From Candidatus Methylobacter oryzae (lineage in GTDB: Bacteria > Pseudomonadota > Gammaproteobacteria > Methylococcales > Methylomonadaceae), in NCBI RefSeq assembly GCF_003994235.2, contig NZ_RYFG02000117.1, positions 1-64,000 of the forward strand: a stretch of DNA of 64,000 nt. The letters are read 5' to 3'. Shown one piece after another: positions 16,555 through 25,226 of this stretch (its first letter is position 1; each line of letters starts with the position of its first letter). The position numbers and the translations under genes were made by a program. Under the pieces are notes generated by a model that saw nothing but the letters and a program-made list of their open reading frames with translations, was not told the DNA's origin and did not search any database.

Positions 16555-17623
16555 CATCAATCGCAGTCGCCGTAATTTTTTAAAAACCGGCGGCGCTTTG
16601 GCATTGGGCAGCACGTTGCCGATCAGCCTGGTCGAGTTGGCTTTTGCCGAACCGAGTCAAAACTTTAGCTTTGCCTATATTTCCGACGCTCATATCCAGC
16701 ACATCAAAGGCAACCGTTTCGTTAGAAACTGGGACCGGGGTTTGATCCGGGCCGTGGCCGAAACCAATCTGCTGACTCCCAAACCGGATTTCGTGATGTT
16801 CGGCGGCGATCTGGCCCAATTGGGCACGCAGGCCGAATTGGATCACGGCGCGGAAATCATGTCGGCATTGAGTCACAAGGTGCATTACGTGATGGGCGAG
16901 CATGATTATTACCTCGACCTCGGCGCTCATTGGGAAAAATTGTTCGGCCCGCAATATTACAGCTTCGATCATAAAGGCGTGCATTTCATCGTGCTGAACA
17001 GCATCCGCACCTACGGCGACTGGACTTATAAACGTTGGCCGACCAACGAACAGCGCATGCTGGAAATGGCCGGTCTCGACAATCCCAACGGCTCGCCGTT
17101 CATGGTTGGCGATGAACAACGCAAGTGGTTGAAAGCCGACCTGGCCAAAGTCGCCAAGACCACGCCGATTGTGGTGTTTTCGCACTCGCCGCTGCAAAAA
17201 ATCTATAAAGGCTGGAATTTCTGGACTGAAGACGCCGAGCAAATTCAGGCGTTGTTGAAACCGTTCCAGAAAGTCTCGGTGATTTACGGCCATGTGCACC
17301 AAATTCAATATAACCAGATCGGTAACATCAGCTTTAACTCGGTGATGGCAACCGCCTGGCCGTGGCCTTATCCGGCCAGTTACGCGCAGGCCGAGCAATA
17401 TTTGCCGAAACTGACCGTACCTATGAACCGCGCCGATCCGTTCTTCGAGCGCGATGCCACCGGTTGGCAGTTCATCAATGTCGCCAGCGGCAACGTCGAT
17501 CTGAACTTTTCCCTGTACAACAACACCGATCGGGTGGTGCGTTTCGATAAGATCAGGAAACATCCGGAGGATAAGGATTTTCAAGACGAAAAAGCGCGGA
17601 TTAATCCGCAACGACACTATTAA
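16547..17623 (+). CDS. Tat-exported metallophosphoesterase
   Basis: Calcineurin-like phosphoesterase of 358 aa. The N-terminus is a Tat signal (RSRRNFLKTGGALALG, cut near AFA). Metal-binding motifs appear in order: SDAHIQH, GGDLAQLG, GEHDYY (usually GNHD), FSHSPLQ and GHVHQIQ. This family hydrolyses phosphate esters with a dinuclear metal centre. I use ATG 16547, which follows ACAGGAGGCAGTC and overlaps the end of the peroxidase gene; an upstream in-frame start would destroy the Tat signal position. The replacement of Asn by Glu in GNHD could alter the metal site. The substrate is unknown; the operon context suggests a periplasmic redox or metal-related role. Confidence 0.9.
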   Translation: MNNINRSRRNFLKTGGALALGSTLPISLVELAFAEPSQNFSFAYISDAHIQHIKGNRFVRNWDRGLIRAVAETNLLTPKPDFVMFGGDLAQLGTQAELDHGAEIMSALSHKVHYVMGEHDYYLDLGAHWEKLFGPQYYSFDHKGVHFIVLNSIRTYGDWTYKRWPTNEQRMLEMAGLDNPNGSPFMVGDEQRKWLKADLAKVAKTTPIVVFSHSPLQKIYKGWNFWTEDAEQIQALLKPFQKVSVIYGHVHQIQYNQIGNISFNSVMATAWPWPYPASYAQAEQYLPKLTVPMNRADPFFERDATGWQFINVASGNVDLNFSLYNNTDRVVRFDKIRKHPEDKDFQDEKARINPQRHY

Positions 17624-17647
17624 TTAATCCGGAAAAGGAGCAACGAA

Positions 17648-18058
17648 ATGGCCAGAATTAACTACATCATTACAACTATTGCCGTGCTTGGTTTTACGCT
17701 AAGCCTTAATGCGACCCAGGCCGACGAGTTCACCGGCGCCGACGAGCAACGCTGGCAGCAGCAGTTCATGGCTAGCGTTAAGCAAGGCCGGGAGTTATGG
17801 ACCAGTCCGACCCTGGGCAGTAACGGCGTCGCCTGTGCGCAATGCCATCCCAACGCCGCCAATACCCACCCTGAAACCTATCCCAAATTCCAGAAGCAGA
17901 TCGGCAAGGTGATACCGGTGTGGGAAATGATTAACTGGTGCCTGCGCAATCCGCTGGAAGGCCAGCCGCTGGCGGCCGACGATCCGAAAATGGTGGCGAT
18001 TCAAGCTTACATCACTTACGAACGTCGCGGTGTTAAACTGGAGCCCGGCAAGCATTGA
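17648..18058 (+). CDS. Monohaem cytochrome c
   Basis: Exported c-type cytochrome of 136 aa. A signal peptide covers residues 1-25 (IITTIAVLGFTLSLNATQA). One haem-binding site CAQCH lies at 63-67. The segment around MINWCLRNPLEGQPL and the AYITYERRG helix resemble the haem domain of SoxA-like or related small cytochromes. The start follows AAGGAG. It lies 24 nt after the phosphoesterase and 45 nt before the ferritin-like gene, so it is probably an electron carrier for the peroxidase or for iron handling by this operon. It carries only one CxxCH. Confidence 0.88.
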   Translation: MARINYIITTIAVLGFTLSLNATQADEFTGADEQRWQQQFMASVKQGRELWTSPTLGSNGVACAQCHPNAANTHPETYPKFQKQIGKVIPVWEMINWCLRNPLEGQPLAADDPKMVAIQAYITYERRGVKLEPGKH

Positions 18059-18103
18059 AGAACAACAGATACATAAATAGACCTATCTTTTGGAGGAAAA
18101 ACG

Positions 18104-18391
18104 ATGGCAGGCGATAGTTACCAAGAACCCACTCATGAACTGAGCGATGAAACCCGAGATATGCACAGAGCGATAATTTCGCTTAGAGAGGAGCTGGAAG
18201 CGGTCGATTTTTATAACCAGCGAGTCGATGCCTGCAAGAACCCTGAGTTAAAAGCCATTCTGGCGCATAACCGCGATGAAGAAAAAGAACATGCGGCAAT
18301 GATACTCGAATGGATTCGGCGGCAGGATCCGAAGTTCGACCACGAATTGAAAGATTATCTGTTTACCGATAAACCCATCGCTCACGGTTAG
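18104..18391 (+). CDS. Encapsulated-ferritin (EncFtn) family protein
   Basis: Ferritin-like protein of 95 aa. EncFtn proteins are two-helix halves that pair to form a ferroxidase site at the dimer interface. The family core is visible: HRAIISLREELEAVD (Glu29, Glu30, Glu32), YNQRVDACKNPELKAIL, and AHNRDEEKEHAAMILEWIRR with Glu59, Glu60 and His63. The Trp found after VD in the well-studied Rhodospirillum protein appears to be Phe36 here. The chain ends FTDKPIAHG, without the C-terminal extension and hydrophobic targeting peptide that directs family members into encapsulin shells. No encapsulin gene is in the window. The start follows GGAGG. It is the last gene of the peroxidase-cytochrome operon and may act as a free ferroxidase. 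Confidence 0.9.
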   Translation: MAGDSYQEPTHELSDETRDMHRAIISLREELEAVDFYNQRVDACKNPELKAILAHNRDEEKEHAAMILEWIRRQDPKFDHELKDYLFTDKPIAHG

Positions 18392-18398
18392 CACGGCT

Positions 18399-19187
18399 TT
18401 AATCGGAAGGGGGGCTCTCAAGCGGGTTTTTCCAGTGTTGCAGGTTGGCTTTAAACGCTCGAAAAGCAACGCCCCGGTCATCGCCGAGCAGGAATGCATG
18501 GACGCCGCGTTGCCGCCAATATTCACATTGCTCCGGCAGGCGCGGCAAGGCGCAAAACGGCACGGCGTGTTTTTGGCAGGCGTTGGCAATGCGCAGGACC
18601 GCGGCCTGCACGTCGGGATGTTGAGCCTGGCCCGGTACGCCGTAGGATTGGGACAGGTCGATTGCGCCTTCCAGCACCAGATCGACGCCTGGAACGGAGA
18701 CGATCTCGTCGATATTCTCCACGCCGGCCTTATCCTCGATCATGACCGCGACCAATAGCTCGGCGTTGGCAAGCTCGAAATAGCTCGACAGGTCCAGGCG
18801 GCCGAAACCGGTGGTGCGGCCGCCGCTGATGCCGCGTTGGCCGAGCGGGTGGTAGCGGCTGGCATGGACGGCAGCGATCGCTTCGGCGCGGCTTTGCAGA
18901 TGAGCGACGACGATGCCTTGGGCGCCGCTGTCGAGCGCGCGCAGAATCATCGCTGCGTCCACGCCGGGCACGCGCACCAAGGCGGTAAGTCCGGCGCATT
19001 CGGCGGCCCGGATCATGTTCTCCAGGGTTTCCGGATTGGTGTTCACATGTTCCAGGTCCAGAATCACAAAGTCGTACCCGGCATAACCCAGCATTTCCAC
19101 CAGCAACGGCGCCGGTACCGAATTCAGCAGCCCGTAGACCGTTTCGCCGTTACGCAGGGCTTGTTTCAGTTTATTGGTTTGCAGCAT
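18399..19187 (-). CDS. HpcH/HpaI aldolase-family protein, SbnG-like
   Basis: TIM-barrel class II aldolase family protein of 262 aa. Family blocks: FVILDLEHVNTNPETLENMI (metal and acid/base region), ALVRVPG, LDSGAQGIVVAHLQS with a metal-binding Glu in the next strand region (VAVMIEDKAGVEN), and GVDLVLEGAIDLSQSYGVPG. In staphyloferrin B clusters the homologue SbnG is a citrate synthase that condenses oxaloacetate with acetyl-CoA. The gene overlaps the upstream decarboxylase by 17 nt, so it is part of the siderophore operon. A dedicated citrate supply is therefore the best guess. An aldolase on other 2-keto acids remains possible. Confidence 0.85.
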   Translation of the reverse strand: MLQTNKLKQALRNGETVYGLLNSVPAPLLVEMLGYAGYDFVILDLEHVNTNPETLENMIRAAECAGLTALVRVPGVDAAMILRALDSGAQGIVVAHLQSRAEAIAAVHASRYHPLGQRGISGGRTTGFGRLDLSSYFELANAELLVAVMIEDKAGVENIDEIVSVPGVDLVLEGAIDLSQSYGVPGQAQHPDVQAAVLRIANACQKHAVPFCALPRLPEQCEYWRQRGVHAFLLGDDRGVAFRAFKANLQHWKNPLESPPSD

Positions 19188-20397
19188 GAACCGGCTCCTG
19201 TGGGTCTAAGTAGATGTGCCGGGGATGCGGATGGCGCAGGAAATCGTGATGGGAGATATGCCAAGCGTAGGCGCCGGCATAGCTGAACACCAGCAAGTCG
19301 CCGACCCGCAGCCGTTCCACCGGCGCGTTAACGGCTAAGACATCCTTGGGCGTGCAGAGTTGGCCGACCACGGTGATCTCGGCCTGTTCCACGCCGGGGC
19401 GCGGGAACGGATAAGGCCAATGTTCGCGAGGCACTATGAAAAAAGGATGGCTGTGGCCTTGGGCGTAAGGCGTGCGGAAATGGTGGGTGCCGCCGCGGCC
19501 GACCGCGAAATAGCGCCCGAAGCATTGCTTGATGTCCAGCACCTGCATCGCATAATAGCCGCAGGCCGCGGTCAGGTAACGGCCCGGTTCGAAGCGGATA
19601 CGCCAATCCTGCATATTTTCGCTTTCCACCAAGACCGCAAGCCCGTTGCTGAATGCGTTCCAGTCGAATTGTCGGCCGGGTTCGCGGTAATTGATGCCGA
19701 TGCCGCCGCCGACGTTCAGGCGGTTAATAGTAAGCCCGAATTGCTCTTGCCATTGCCGAGTCTGGCGGAAGTATTGTCTAAGCAAAGCCAGATGGGCGCC
19801 GGCGTCCAATTGATGGGACATCAGGTGGAAGTGGAAGCCGTGTAAACGGATTTCCGGGTGTCGCGCCAGCCATGTCAGGCACTCCGGCAACCGGCCGGCA
19901 TCGATGCCGAACGGGGTGGCCCGCCCGCCCATGGTCAGGGTGGTGGCCGGCACGCCGTCCAATGCCAGGTTGATGCGCAGCAGCACATCGGCTTGCTTGT
20001 TCATGCTCCGGGCCAGCCAAGCGAGCCGACGCAGCTCCAGCAGGCTTTCAACGTGCAGCAATTCCACGCCGGACTCCAGCGCGGCGGCCAGTTCGCTGTC
20101 CAGCTTGCCGGGCCCGCCGAAAATGACCGGCGCATCGGGAAAATGGCGGCGTATCCAGTCCAGTTCGCCGCCGGATGCGACCTCGAAACCGCGCACATGC
20201 GGCGCCAGGGTTTGCAGGATCGGCAGGTCGGAATTCGCCTTGACCGCATAAAAAAGCTCGCAATTGTCCGGCAACGACGCGGCCAAAGCGGCGGCGTGCT
20301 TAGCCAATGCGTCCAAATCATAGATATAGGCGCATAGCGGCTCATCGCCACAAGCGAGCAGGGCGGTCTCCGCCACTCGGGTTAACGATAGCGTCAT
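19171..20397 (-). CDS. pvsE: PLP-dependent decarboxylase, PvsE/SbnH-like
   Basis: Fold-type III decarboxylase related to diaminopimelate decarboxylase, 408 aa. The PLP lysine is Lys53 in FYAVKANSDLP. Other sites: GFHFHLMSHQLD, the Gly-rich phosphate loop NVGGGIGINY, the FEPGRYLTA block, and QLCTPKDVL with the second-site Cys. In vibrioferrin assembly PvsE removes the carboxyl of a seryl intermediate to leave ethanolamine; SbnH does the analogous step with diaminopropionate. Position after the second NIS synthetase, with one base between stop and start, matches the pvsE slot. The gene is coupled to the SbnG-like gene downstream. The substrate is inferred from gene order. Confidence 0.88.
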   Translation of the reverse strand: MTLSLTRVAETALLACGDEPLCAYIYDLDALAKHAAALAASLPDNCELFYAVKANSDLPILQTLAPHVRGFEVASGGELDWIRRHFPDAPVIFGGPGKLDSELAAALESGVELLHVESLLELRRLAWLARSMNKQADVLLRINLALDGVPATTLTMGGRATPFGIDAGRLPECLTWLARHPEIRLHGFHFHLMSHQLDAGAHLALLRQYFRQTRQWQEQFGLTINRLNVGGGIGINYREPGRQFDWNAFSNGLAVLVESENMQDWRIRFEPGRYLTAACGYYAMQVLDIKQCFGRYFAVGRGGTHHFRTPYAQGHSHPFFIVPREHWPYPFPRPGVEQAEITVVGQLCTPKDVLAVNAPVERLRVGDLLVFSYAGAYAWHISHHDFLRHPHPRHIYLDPQEPVHAANQ

Positions 20398-20398
20398 G

Positions 20399-22222
20399 CT
20401 AAAACTCTCCCAGGTAGGCCAACGGGCTGGACAATGGAATATAGGTGGATTCGCGGTCCGGCCGTTTATGAAAACGGTTGATCAGGTTGGCTTTGGCGGG
20501 GAACGGCGCACCGGACAGCAGCGCGTTGATGTGCCGCGCCGCGTTCGGGTTGCCGTGCTGTATCAGGTAATGGCGCAACCGGTGGCCGACGATACGCCAC
20601 AAGCCCGGTTCCAGCGACGGGCGCAAGGTGCTCAATTGTGCGACGGCTTCGCAGAAGTTGTTGACCAGCAAGCAATAGGCGATGCGGTTCCAACCTTGTT
20701 CCTCGCTATAAAACAGCGCTTGTTTCACTCTTGCATCGACGCCGTCGAGCGGAACCGCGTTAAAGCGTTCTTTAACCAATTTGACGCCTTCGAAATCACG
20801 CAGCCAGACGTGGCTGGGCCAGTCGTTGCTCAGGCCGATCAGCACGTTCTGCAAATGCGGTTCGAACACGATGGCGTGATTGAAGAAGCAATACAGCACC
20901 GGCGGCAGCAATTGTTCGACATAGGCGCGGAACCAGTCCTCGGCTACCGCGTCCCACGGCGCAGCCTGTTTTTGCGCCAGCCTGCCGATAATTTCCGCCA
21001 GCCGCGTCTGTCCCCGGCTATGATTGCCGAACAATGAGCCTGCCAGTAACGGCGTGGTTCCGCGCGTGTCGGCCGGGGCCAAGCCTTGACGCAGAATCAG
21101 GCCGAAGCCTTCGGTTGCTTCGCGTTCGGCCTGGGTTTCATTATCGCCCAGACGTACCGACGCATAAGCCGGTTCCTCCAATATTCTTAGGTTAGGGAAT
21201 TGCGCGGCCAGGCGCGGGCCGATGGTCCGCATCACGCGGGTGACCTGCAAAGCTCCTTCCAGCTCGTAAATCGCATTTTTGCGCACGCAATTGGTGATGC
21301 GCACATGCAGCGAACATTTGTAGAAATAAGGATTGTCCGGATGGAACAGGGTCCGTATCGACGACGTGGCGAAATATTCGGGGCCTTGCTGGCCCAAGTC
21401 GCGAAGCCGGTCTTGTTCAAGCGCCGTCCGTACCGCCGGCTGGGACAGCAAATGGCGCGCTTGCCAAGGATGCGTAGGCAATAGCGCGAAATCGTCGTCC
21501 ACGCTTAAACCTTCCGGTGCTTGCTCGGCCAGCAGGGCGTCGGTGGATTGCGGCAGCAGCGATTGTTGCAGCCAGTGTTCGCGGCGTACCGCGAAATAAT
21601 GCAGCGGGAAATTGGCGCCCAGCTCGGGAGCGTAGCGCCCCAGATCGGCAGCCGAAAAGCCCTGCCGGCTTTTCGGGGCCGGGTGGAACGGATGGCCGAA
21701 CGCCAGGGACTGCTCGGAATCCAGGTAGGCAGCCACGGCTTCGCGAGGCGCCGCCGCTTGCGGCGCGGCGAGAATGGCCGTGGTTACCGCAACACTGTCG
21801 CGGATTTGTTCCAGCAACTCCCGATTGAACGGCACGCCGTTTTGGCTAGCCAGGTCGCGCAACAGCAGCGTGGCCAAGGTCTGCCAATCCAGCGGCGCCC
21901 AGGGTCGTCCCGGCAATTTGTGGTAAAAAGGCGAGCGGTAGCGGTAATTGCCGGTAGGCGAAGCCTGGTCGACCGCCACTAAAAGCCGTTCCCCGCTTTG
22001 CGGTAGCAGGATATGCATGGCTTTTCCGCCGCTTTGGCCCAGCGCCGTCCTTAAGGCCAGCGGCCAGTCGTTCTGGCCGAACAGCGGGCCGATACCGATT
22101 TGCCCGGCGGGAGCCGCGACTTCCCGGCAATAGCAATTGAGCAATGTCTCCAGGCTGCGCTGGCCGGCTTGATCCTCGGCGGAACAGGCTTGGTAGTAAG
22201 TTTGCAGTGCTTGTTGTCTCAT
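20399..22222 (-). CDS. pvsD: NIS siderophore synthetase (IucA/IucC), PvsD position
   Basis: NRPS-independent siderophore synthetase of 607 aa, full family length. Adenylation and substrate motifs are intact: GHPFHPAPKSRQGFS, LPTHPWQ, TSSIRTLF, KCSLHVRITNCVRKN, NHAIVFEPHLQN and RDFEGVKLVKE. Enzymes of this class adenylate a carboxylate of citrate or 2-oxoglutarate and transfer it to an amine or alcohol. The C-terminal FhuF-like part has a Cys-poor end and no FeS motif. It lies 17 nt after the MFS gene. In the vibrioferrin pathway the PvsD step joins citrate to serine. Assignment to PvsD rests on gene order, not on a phylogeny. Confidence 0.9.
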   Translation of the reverse strand: MRQQALQTYYQACSAEDQAGQRSLETLLNCYCREVAAPAGQIGIGPLFGQNDWPLALRTALGQSGGKAMHILLPQSGERLLVAVDQASPTGNYRYRSPFYHKLPGRPWAPLDWQTLATLLLRDLASQNGVPFNRELLEQIRDSVAVTTAILAAPQAAAPREAVAAYLDSEQSLAFGHPFHPAPKSRQGFSAADLGRYAPELGANFPLHYFAVRREHWLQQSLLPQSTDALLAEQAPEGLSVDDDFALLPTHPWQARHLLSQPAVRTALEQDRLRDLGQQGPEYFATSSIRTLFHPDNPYFYKCSLHVRITNCVRKNAIYELEGALQVTRVMRTIGPRLAAQFPNLRILEEPAYASVRLGDNETQAEREATEGFGLILRQGLAPADTRGTTPLLAGSLFGNHSRGQTRLAEIIGRLAQKQAAPWDAVAEDWFRAYVEQLLPPVLYCFFNHAIVFEPHLQNVLIGLSNDWPSHVWLRDFEGVKLVKERFNAVPLDGVDARVKQALFYSEEQGWNRIAYCLLVNNFCEAVAQLSTLRPSLEPGLWRIVGHRLRHYLIQHGNPNAARHINALLSGAPFPAKANLINRFHKRPDRESTYIPLSSPLAYLGEF

Positions 22223-22239
22223 GATTTATCTCCAAAAGG

Positions 22240-23412
22240 TCAGGTATTTTCGATACAGCGGCGGCAAAAGTTTGCAATTGCCAACCAAACGGCGGCCACG
22301 GTCATAATTCCGGCGCCGAGTAAAAAAGGTGTGTGCGGGCCGAAACCTTCGACTATGACGCCGGCAGCGAGGCCGGCGGCGACAGCACCCCATTTAGAGC
22401 CGCTTTCCAGACGGCCGAAAGTGCGGCCGGCGTTGCTTTCGTGCACCAGCGCCGCGACCAGCGCATGCAGCGCAATAAAGCAGCCGGTCATTGCCAGGCC
22501 CATCAACGCCCGCCACAGGATCAACCCGGCCAGGCTTTGCGTTCCGGCCTGAGCGAACAGCGAAGCGGCGACTAACGCGAACAGCCATGCCAAAGCGGCC
22601 GGCGACGCTTGTTGCCCGAAAGCACGGGTTAAGATGCCGGCCGTAACCAGATAAAGCAGGTTGGGCAGGCCGAACAGCAGACCGGCCAGTTCGACCGTAA
22701 CCGATGCCAACCCTTGGGCATAAGGGATGAAATACGGGTAGGTGGCGACGGTCGCGAACACGAACGCGAATTGCAGCAGGTAAACGCTGTTTGCCGACAG
22801 TAATGGGAGGCTTGCGCAGGTGTTTTTCGACGGCTTGCCGTTGTCTGCGGTTTTCGAGGGTTCCGGCAGCAGCCACAGCAACAAGGCCGCGGCCAGCGGC
22901 AGCAGGGCCAGGTAGCGGTAAAGCTTAATCGGCGAAACCGAAGCCGCGAACAGGCCGAGCACGGCAGGTGCGACCACCAGCGCGGCGCGCGCCGAGCCTT
23001 GCATCAGGGTCAGGTTGCGGGTCAAGGCCGGACCGCTGGACAAGGTCGCCAAATAAGCATTGGACGCGGCGAAAGTGCCGCCCAGTATTCCCTGCAAGGC
23101 TAAAGCCAGAAAGAACAGTCCGGTGCTGTTGCTGTAACCGGCCAGCAGGAAACTGGCCGATAATCCCAGTTGCGCGCGCAACAATGACACTTTTTTGCCG
23201 ATGCGGTCGGCAAACGCACCCCACCAGGGGCTGGCTAGCGCGGTGAAAAATGTCGGCACGACGTAAAACCAGCCGGCCAGGTAAGCGTTGCTGTTGTGCA
23301 GCGACTCGCTGAGTATCAACGCAAAGAACGGCGGCATGCCGAGAGCGGCGAAGGACGCGATAAAATGGCAAAACATCACGGTTGTTACGATGCGGCGCTG
23401 GGCGATAGTCAC
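22240..23412 (-). CDS. pvsC: MFS siderophore exporter, PvsC-like
   Basis: Twelve-helix major-facilitator protein of 390 aa. The loop 2-3 motif WWGAFADRIGKK and an Arg in helix 4-5 (LTLMQGSARAALVVAPAVLG) are of the drug-antiporter type. Vibrioferrin is exported by the MFS protein PvsC, and staphyloferrin B by SbnD; this gene lies between two NIS synthetase genes, as pvsC does. The start overlaps the stop of the first synthetase by 4 nt (ATGA), indicating coupling. No siderophore ABC importer is present in this cluster, so this is the only inner-membrane transporter here. Confidence 0.92.
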   Translation of the reverse strand: MTIAQRRIVTTVMFCHFIASFAALGMPPFFALILSESLHNSNAYLAGWFYVVPTFFTALASPWWGAFADRIGKKVSLLRAQLGLSASFLLAGYSNSTGLFFLALALQGILGGTFAASNAYLATLSSGPALTRNLTLMQGSARAALVVAPAVLGLFAASVSPIKLYRYLALLPLAAALLLWLLPEPSKTADNGKPSKNTCASLPLLSANSVYLLQFAFVFATVATYPYFIPYAQGLASVTVELAGLLFGLPNLLYLVTAGILTRAFGQQASPAALAWLFALVAASLFAQAGTQSLAGLILWRALMGLAMTGCFIALHALVAALVHESNAGRTFGRLESGSKWGAVAAGLAAGVIVEGFGPHTPFLLGAGIMTVAAVWLAIANFCRRCIENT

Positions 23413-25226
23413 GCGATCACCCTCAGAAAGTTCGGCCCGGTCTTGCCGTAAAACTTATTCACGTCGCTGGCTCCGGTTGCGGCTTTGGGTTTCAGGCTGG
23501 CCGCGGTCAGCAGGTATTTGACGTATTGCCGCTCGTCTTCGAGCAGGATGCGGCGAGCGAGGGTGATATTTTCTCCTTGCATAGCGAGTTCCGTGAGCAC
23601 TGCCGCTATCTTATTGCGCACACAGCCGTAGAGTTGCCGGCGGTTCAAATGACCGATATTCGCCAAGCCTTCGATCAGCACGGCAATATTGAGCTGTAGG
23701 GTGATGGTGGTGAACATCTGCGCCAGCGGCAATTCATCGCCTACCACGATGCGGCGGTCCTGCAAGTCGTCGACAAACGCCGCGAGCGCCGGCCAACGCG
23801 CGGCAAGGCGGGCGCCGTGAATGCGCGGCGCGTCGTTATCTTTTAGCAGCAGGCGTAAGACCGGCGTTCCGGTGCCGAGCACCAGCATGGTATTTTGCTG
23901 GTTGGATTCCAGTGCGATGCCGTAGCGTAACCACAAAACCAAGTGCAGGCGTAATGTAGTCTCCAGATAAGCGTCGAGAAAATCCTCCAGCCGGCCGGCA
24001 AAGAAATGTTGCGCCAGTTCCTCGGCCACCGATAAACCTTGCGGCGTTGGTGCGAGCAGGCCAGCGACCGGCACTACGGTGCTCTGTTCCAGTCCGGCCG
24101 GATAGCGGCGCAAAATATAGCCCAGCTCCGGCAGGTGGTTGACATGCGCGCCGGCGCTTTCATCGGTCAGCAGCAAGCGGCCGGAGATGTCCGCGTCCTG
24201 AGCCGTTATACGGCCCAGCAGGCTTTGCACGGCATGGCCGTCGGCGATGGTGCTGGGCTTGATCGTGCGTATGTTTTTGCCGCCCAAGGTGCGAATCGCC
24301 ATCGGCAGTTTGATGTGCAGCCCCGGCATGGCTTGTATTGCCAAGGTGCGCACCGACAAGGTGGGCAGCACGTCCAGGTGGGTTTTGGGCGCCAGCAGCA
24401 GTTTGCCTTGCAATCCGTGCGTTTCGGCCAGCGCATCTAACATTTCTTGCGTAAACAAGGGATGGACCGGCAACAACGCATGGCTGCCGCTCAAGCCGGC
24501 GTCGAGTCCGACGTCTGCAAAGCTGGGACAGCATTGTTGCAGGCTTGTCCCGGCTTCCGGCCCGAAATGAATAGTTTTGTCCACCGCCAGCCAGCGCAAT
24601 TGAAAAGGGCGTTGGAATTCCGGCGCGTATAAAGCGAGTTGGTCCGCAGCCAGTCCCAATTTTGCGCGCGCGGTCGGATATAACGGATGGTCAAGAAACG
24701 CGGCCAGCCGTTCATAGTGCAACTGCCGCTGTTGCCAGTGCGGGCTGAAATGGGCGCCTTGGCCATTAACTTGCGCTTCGGCAAAATAGCGCATCTGCTC
24801 TTTTGCGCACAGGGCGCCGTGTTCGATCGCGGCGAGACATTCCTGTGTGTAGCTTTCAAAGTCGGTTGCTAAGTCGTGATCCAAACCCTTGCGGAATAGT
24901 TTAAGAATGGCGGTTATATCGTCCAGCCGATAGTTGCCGTCGCTGCTTTGCCATATTAACGGTAGATCGTGCAACGACCATTCCTGCATGAAAGTGCAAG
25001 GCCGGAGCGGAATCCACAGGCAACCGTCGGCCAAATGATCGACGGCCAACCAATGGCTGGGCTGCACCGGCGGATCGGGCAATTGCGCGTCCTCGGCAAA
25101 AATGACTTTCCCCCGGCTTAGAATGTCTAGCACGTTTTCCCGCAGCAGCGCATCGACAACGCGCCGGCAGATATAATCGCGCTGGTTTTTATTCGCGGTA
25201 CCGGCAAATTCCTGTTGTACGCTCAT
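23409..25226 (-). CDS. pvsB: NIS siderophore synthetase (IucA/IucC), PvsB position
   Basis: Second NIS synthetase, 605 aa. The motifs are more divergent than in its neighbour: LDHPLYPTARAKLGL, LPVHPLF, LSVRTLAIQ, LPMAIRTLGGKNIRTI, ESNQQNTMLVL and RLLLKDNDAPR. The C-terminal FhuF-like region ends LLTAASLKPKA. In the vibrioferrin route PvsB joins the other carboxylate partner to complete the molecule. The gene overlaps the ATP-grasp gene by 4 nt (ATGA) and the MFS gene by 4 nt, so it is the centre of a tightly coupled operon. The PvsB assignment is from order; the two synthetases clearly belong to different NIS subgroups. Confidence 0.9.
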   Translation of the reverse strand: MSVQQEFAGTANKNQRDYICRRVVDALLRENVLDILSRGKVIFAEDAQLPDPPVQPSHWLAVDHLADGCLWIPLRPCTFMQEWSLHDLPLIWQSSDGNYRLDDITAILKLFRKGLDHDLATDFESYTQECLAAIEHGALCAKEQMRYFAEAQVNGQGAHFSPHWQQRQLHYERLAAFLDHPLYPTARAKLGLAADQLALYAPEFQRPFQLRWLAVDKTIHFGPEAGTSLQQCCPSFADVGLDAGLSGSHALLPVHPLFTQEMLDALAETHGLQGKLLLAPKTHLDVLPTLSVRTLAIQAMPGLHIKLPMAIRTLGGKNIRTIKPSTIADGHAVQSLLGRITAQDADISGRLLLTDESAGAHVNHLPELGYILRRYPAGLEQSTVVPVAGLLAPTPQGLSVAEELAQHFFAGRLEDFLDAYLETTLRLHLVLWLRYGIALESNQQNTMLVLGTGTPVLRLLLKDNDAPRIHGARLAARWPALAAFVDDLQDRRIVVGDELPLAQMFTTITLQLNIAVLIEGLANIGHLNRRQLYGCVRNKIAAVLTELAMQGENITLARRILLEDERQYVKYLLTAASLKPKAATGASDVNKFYGKTGPNFLRVIA

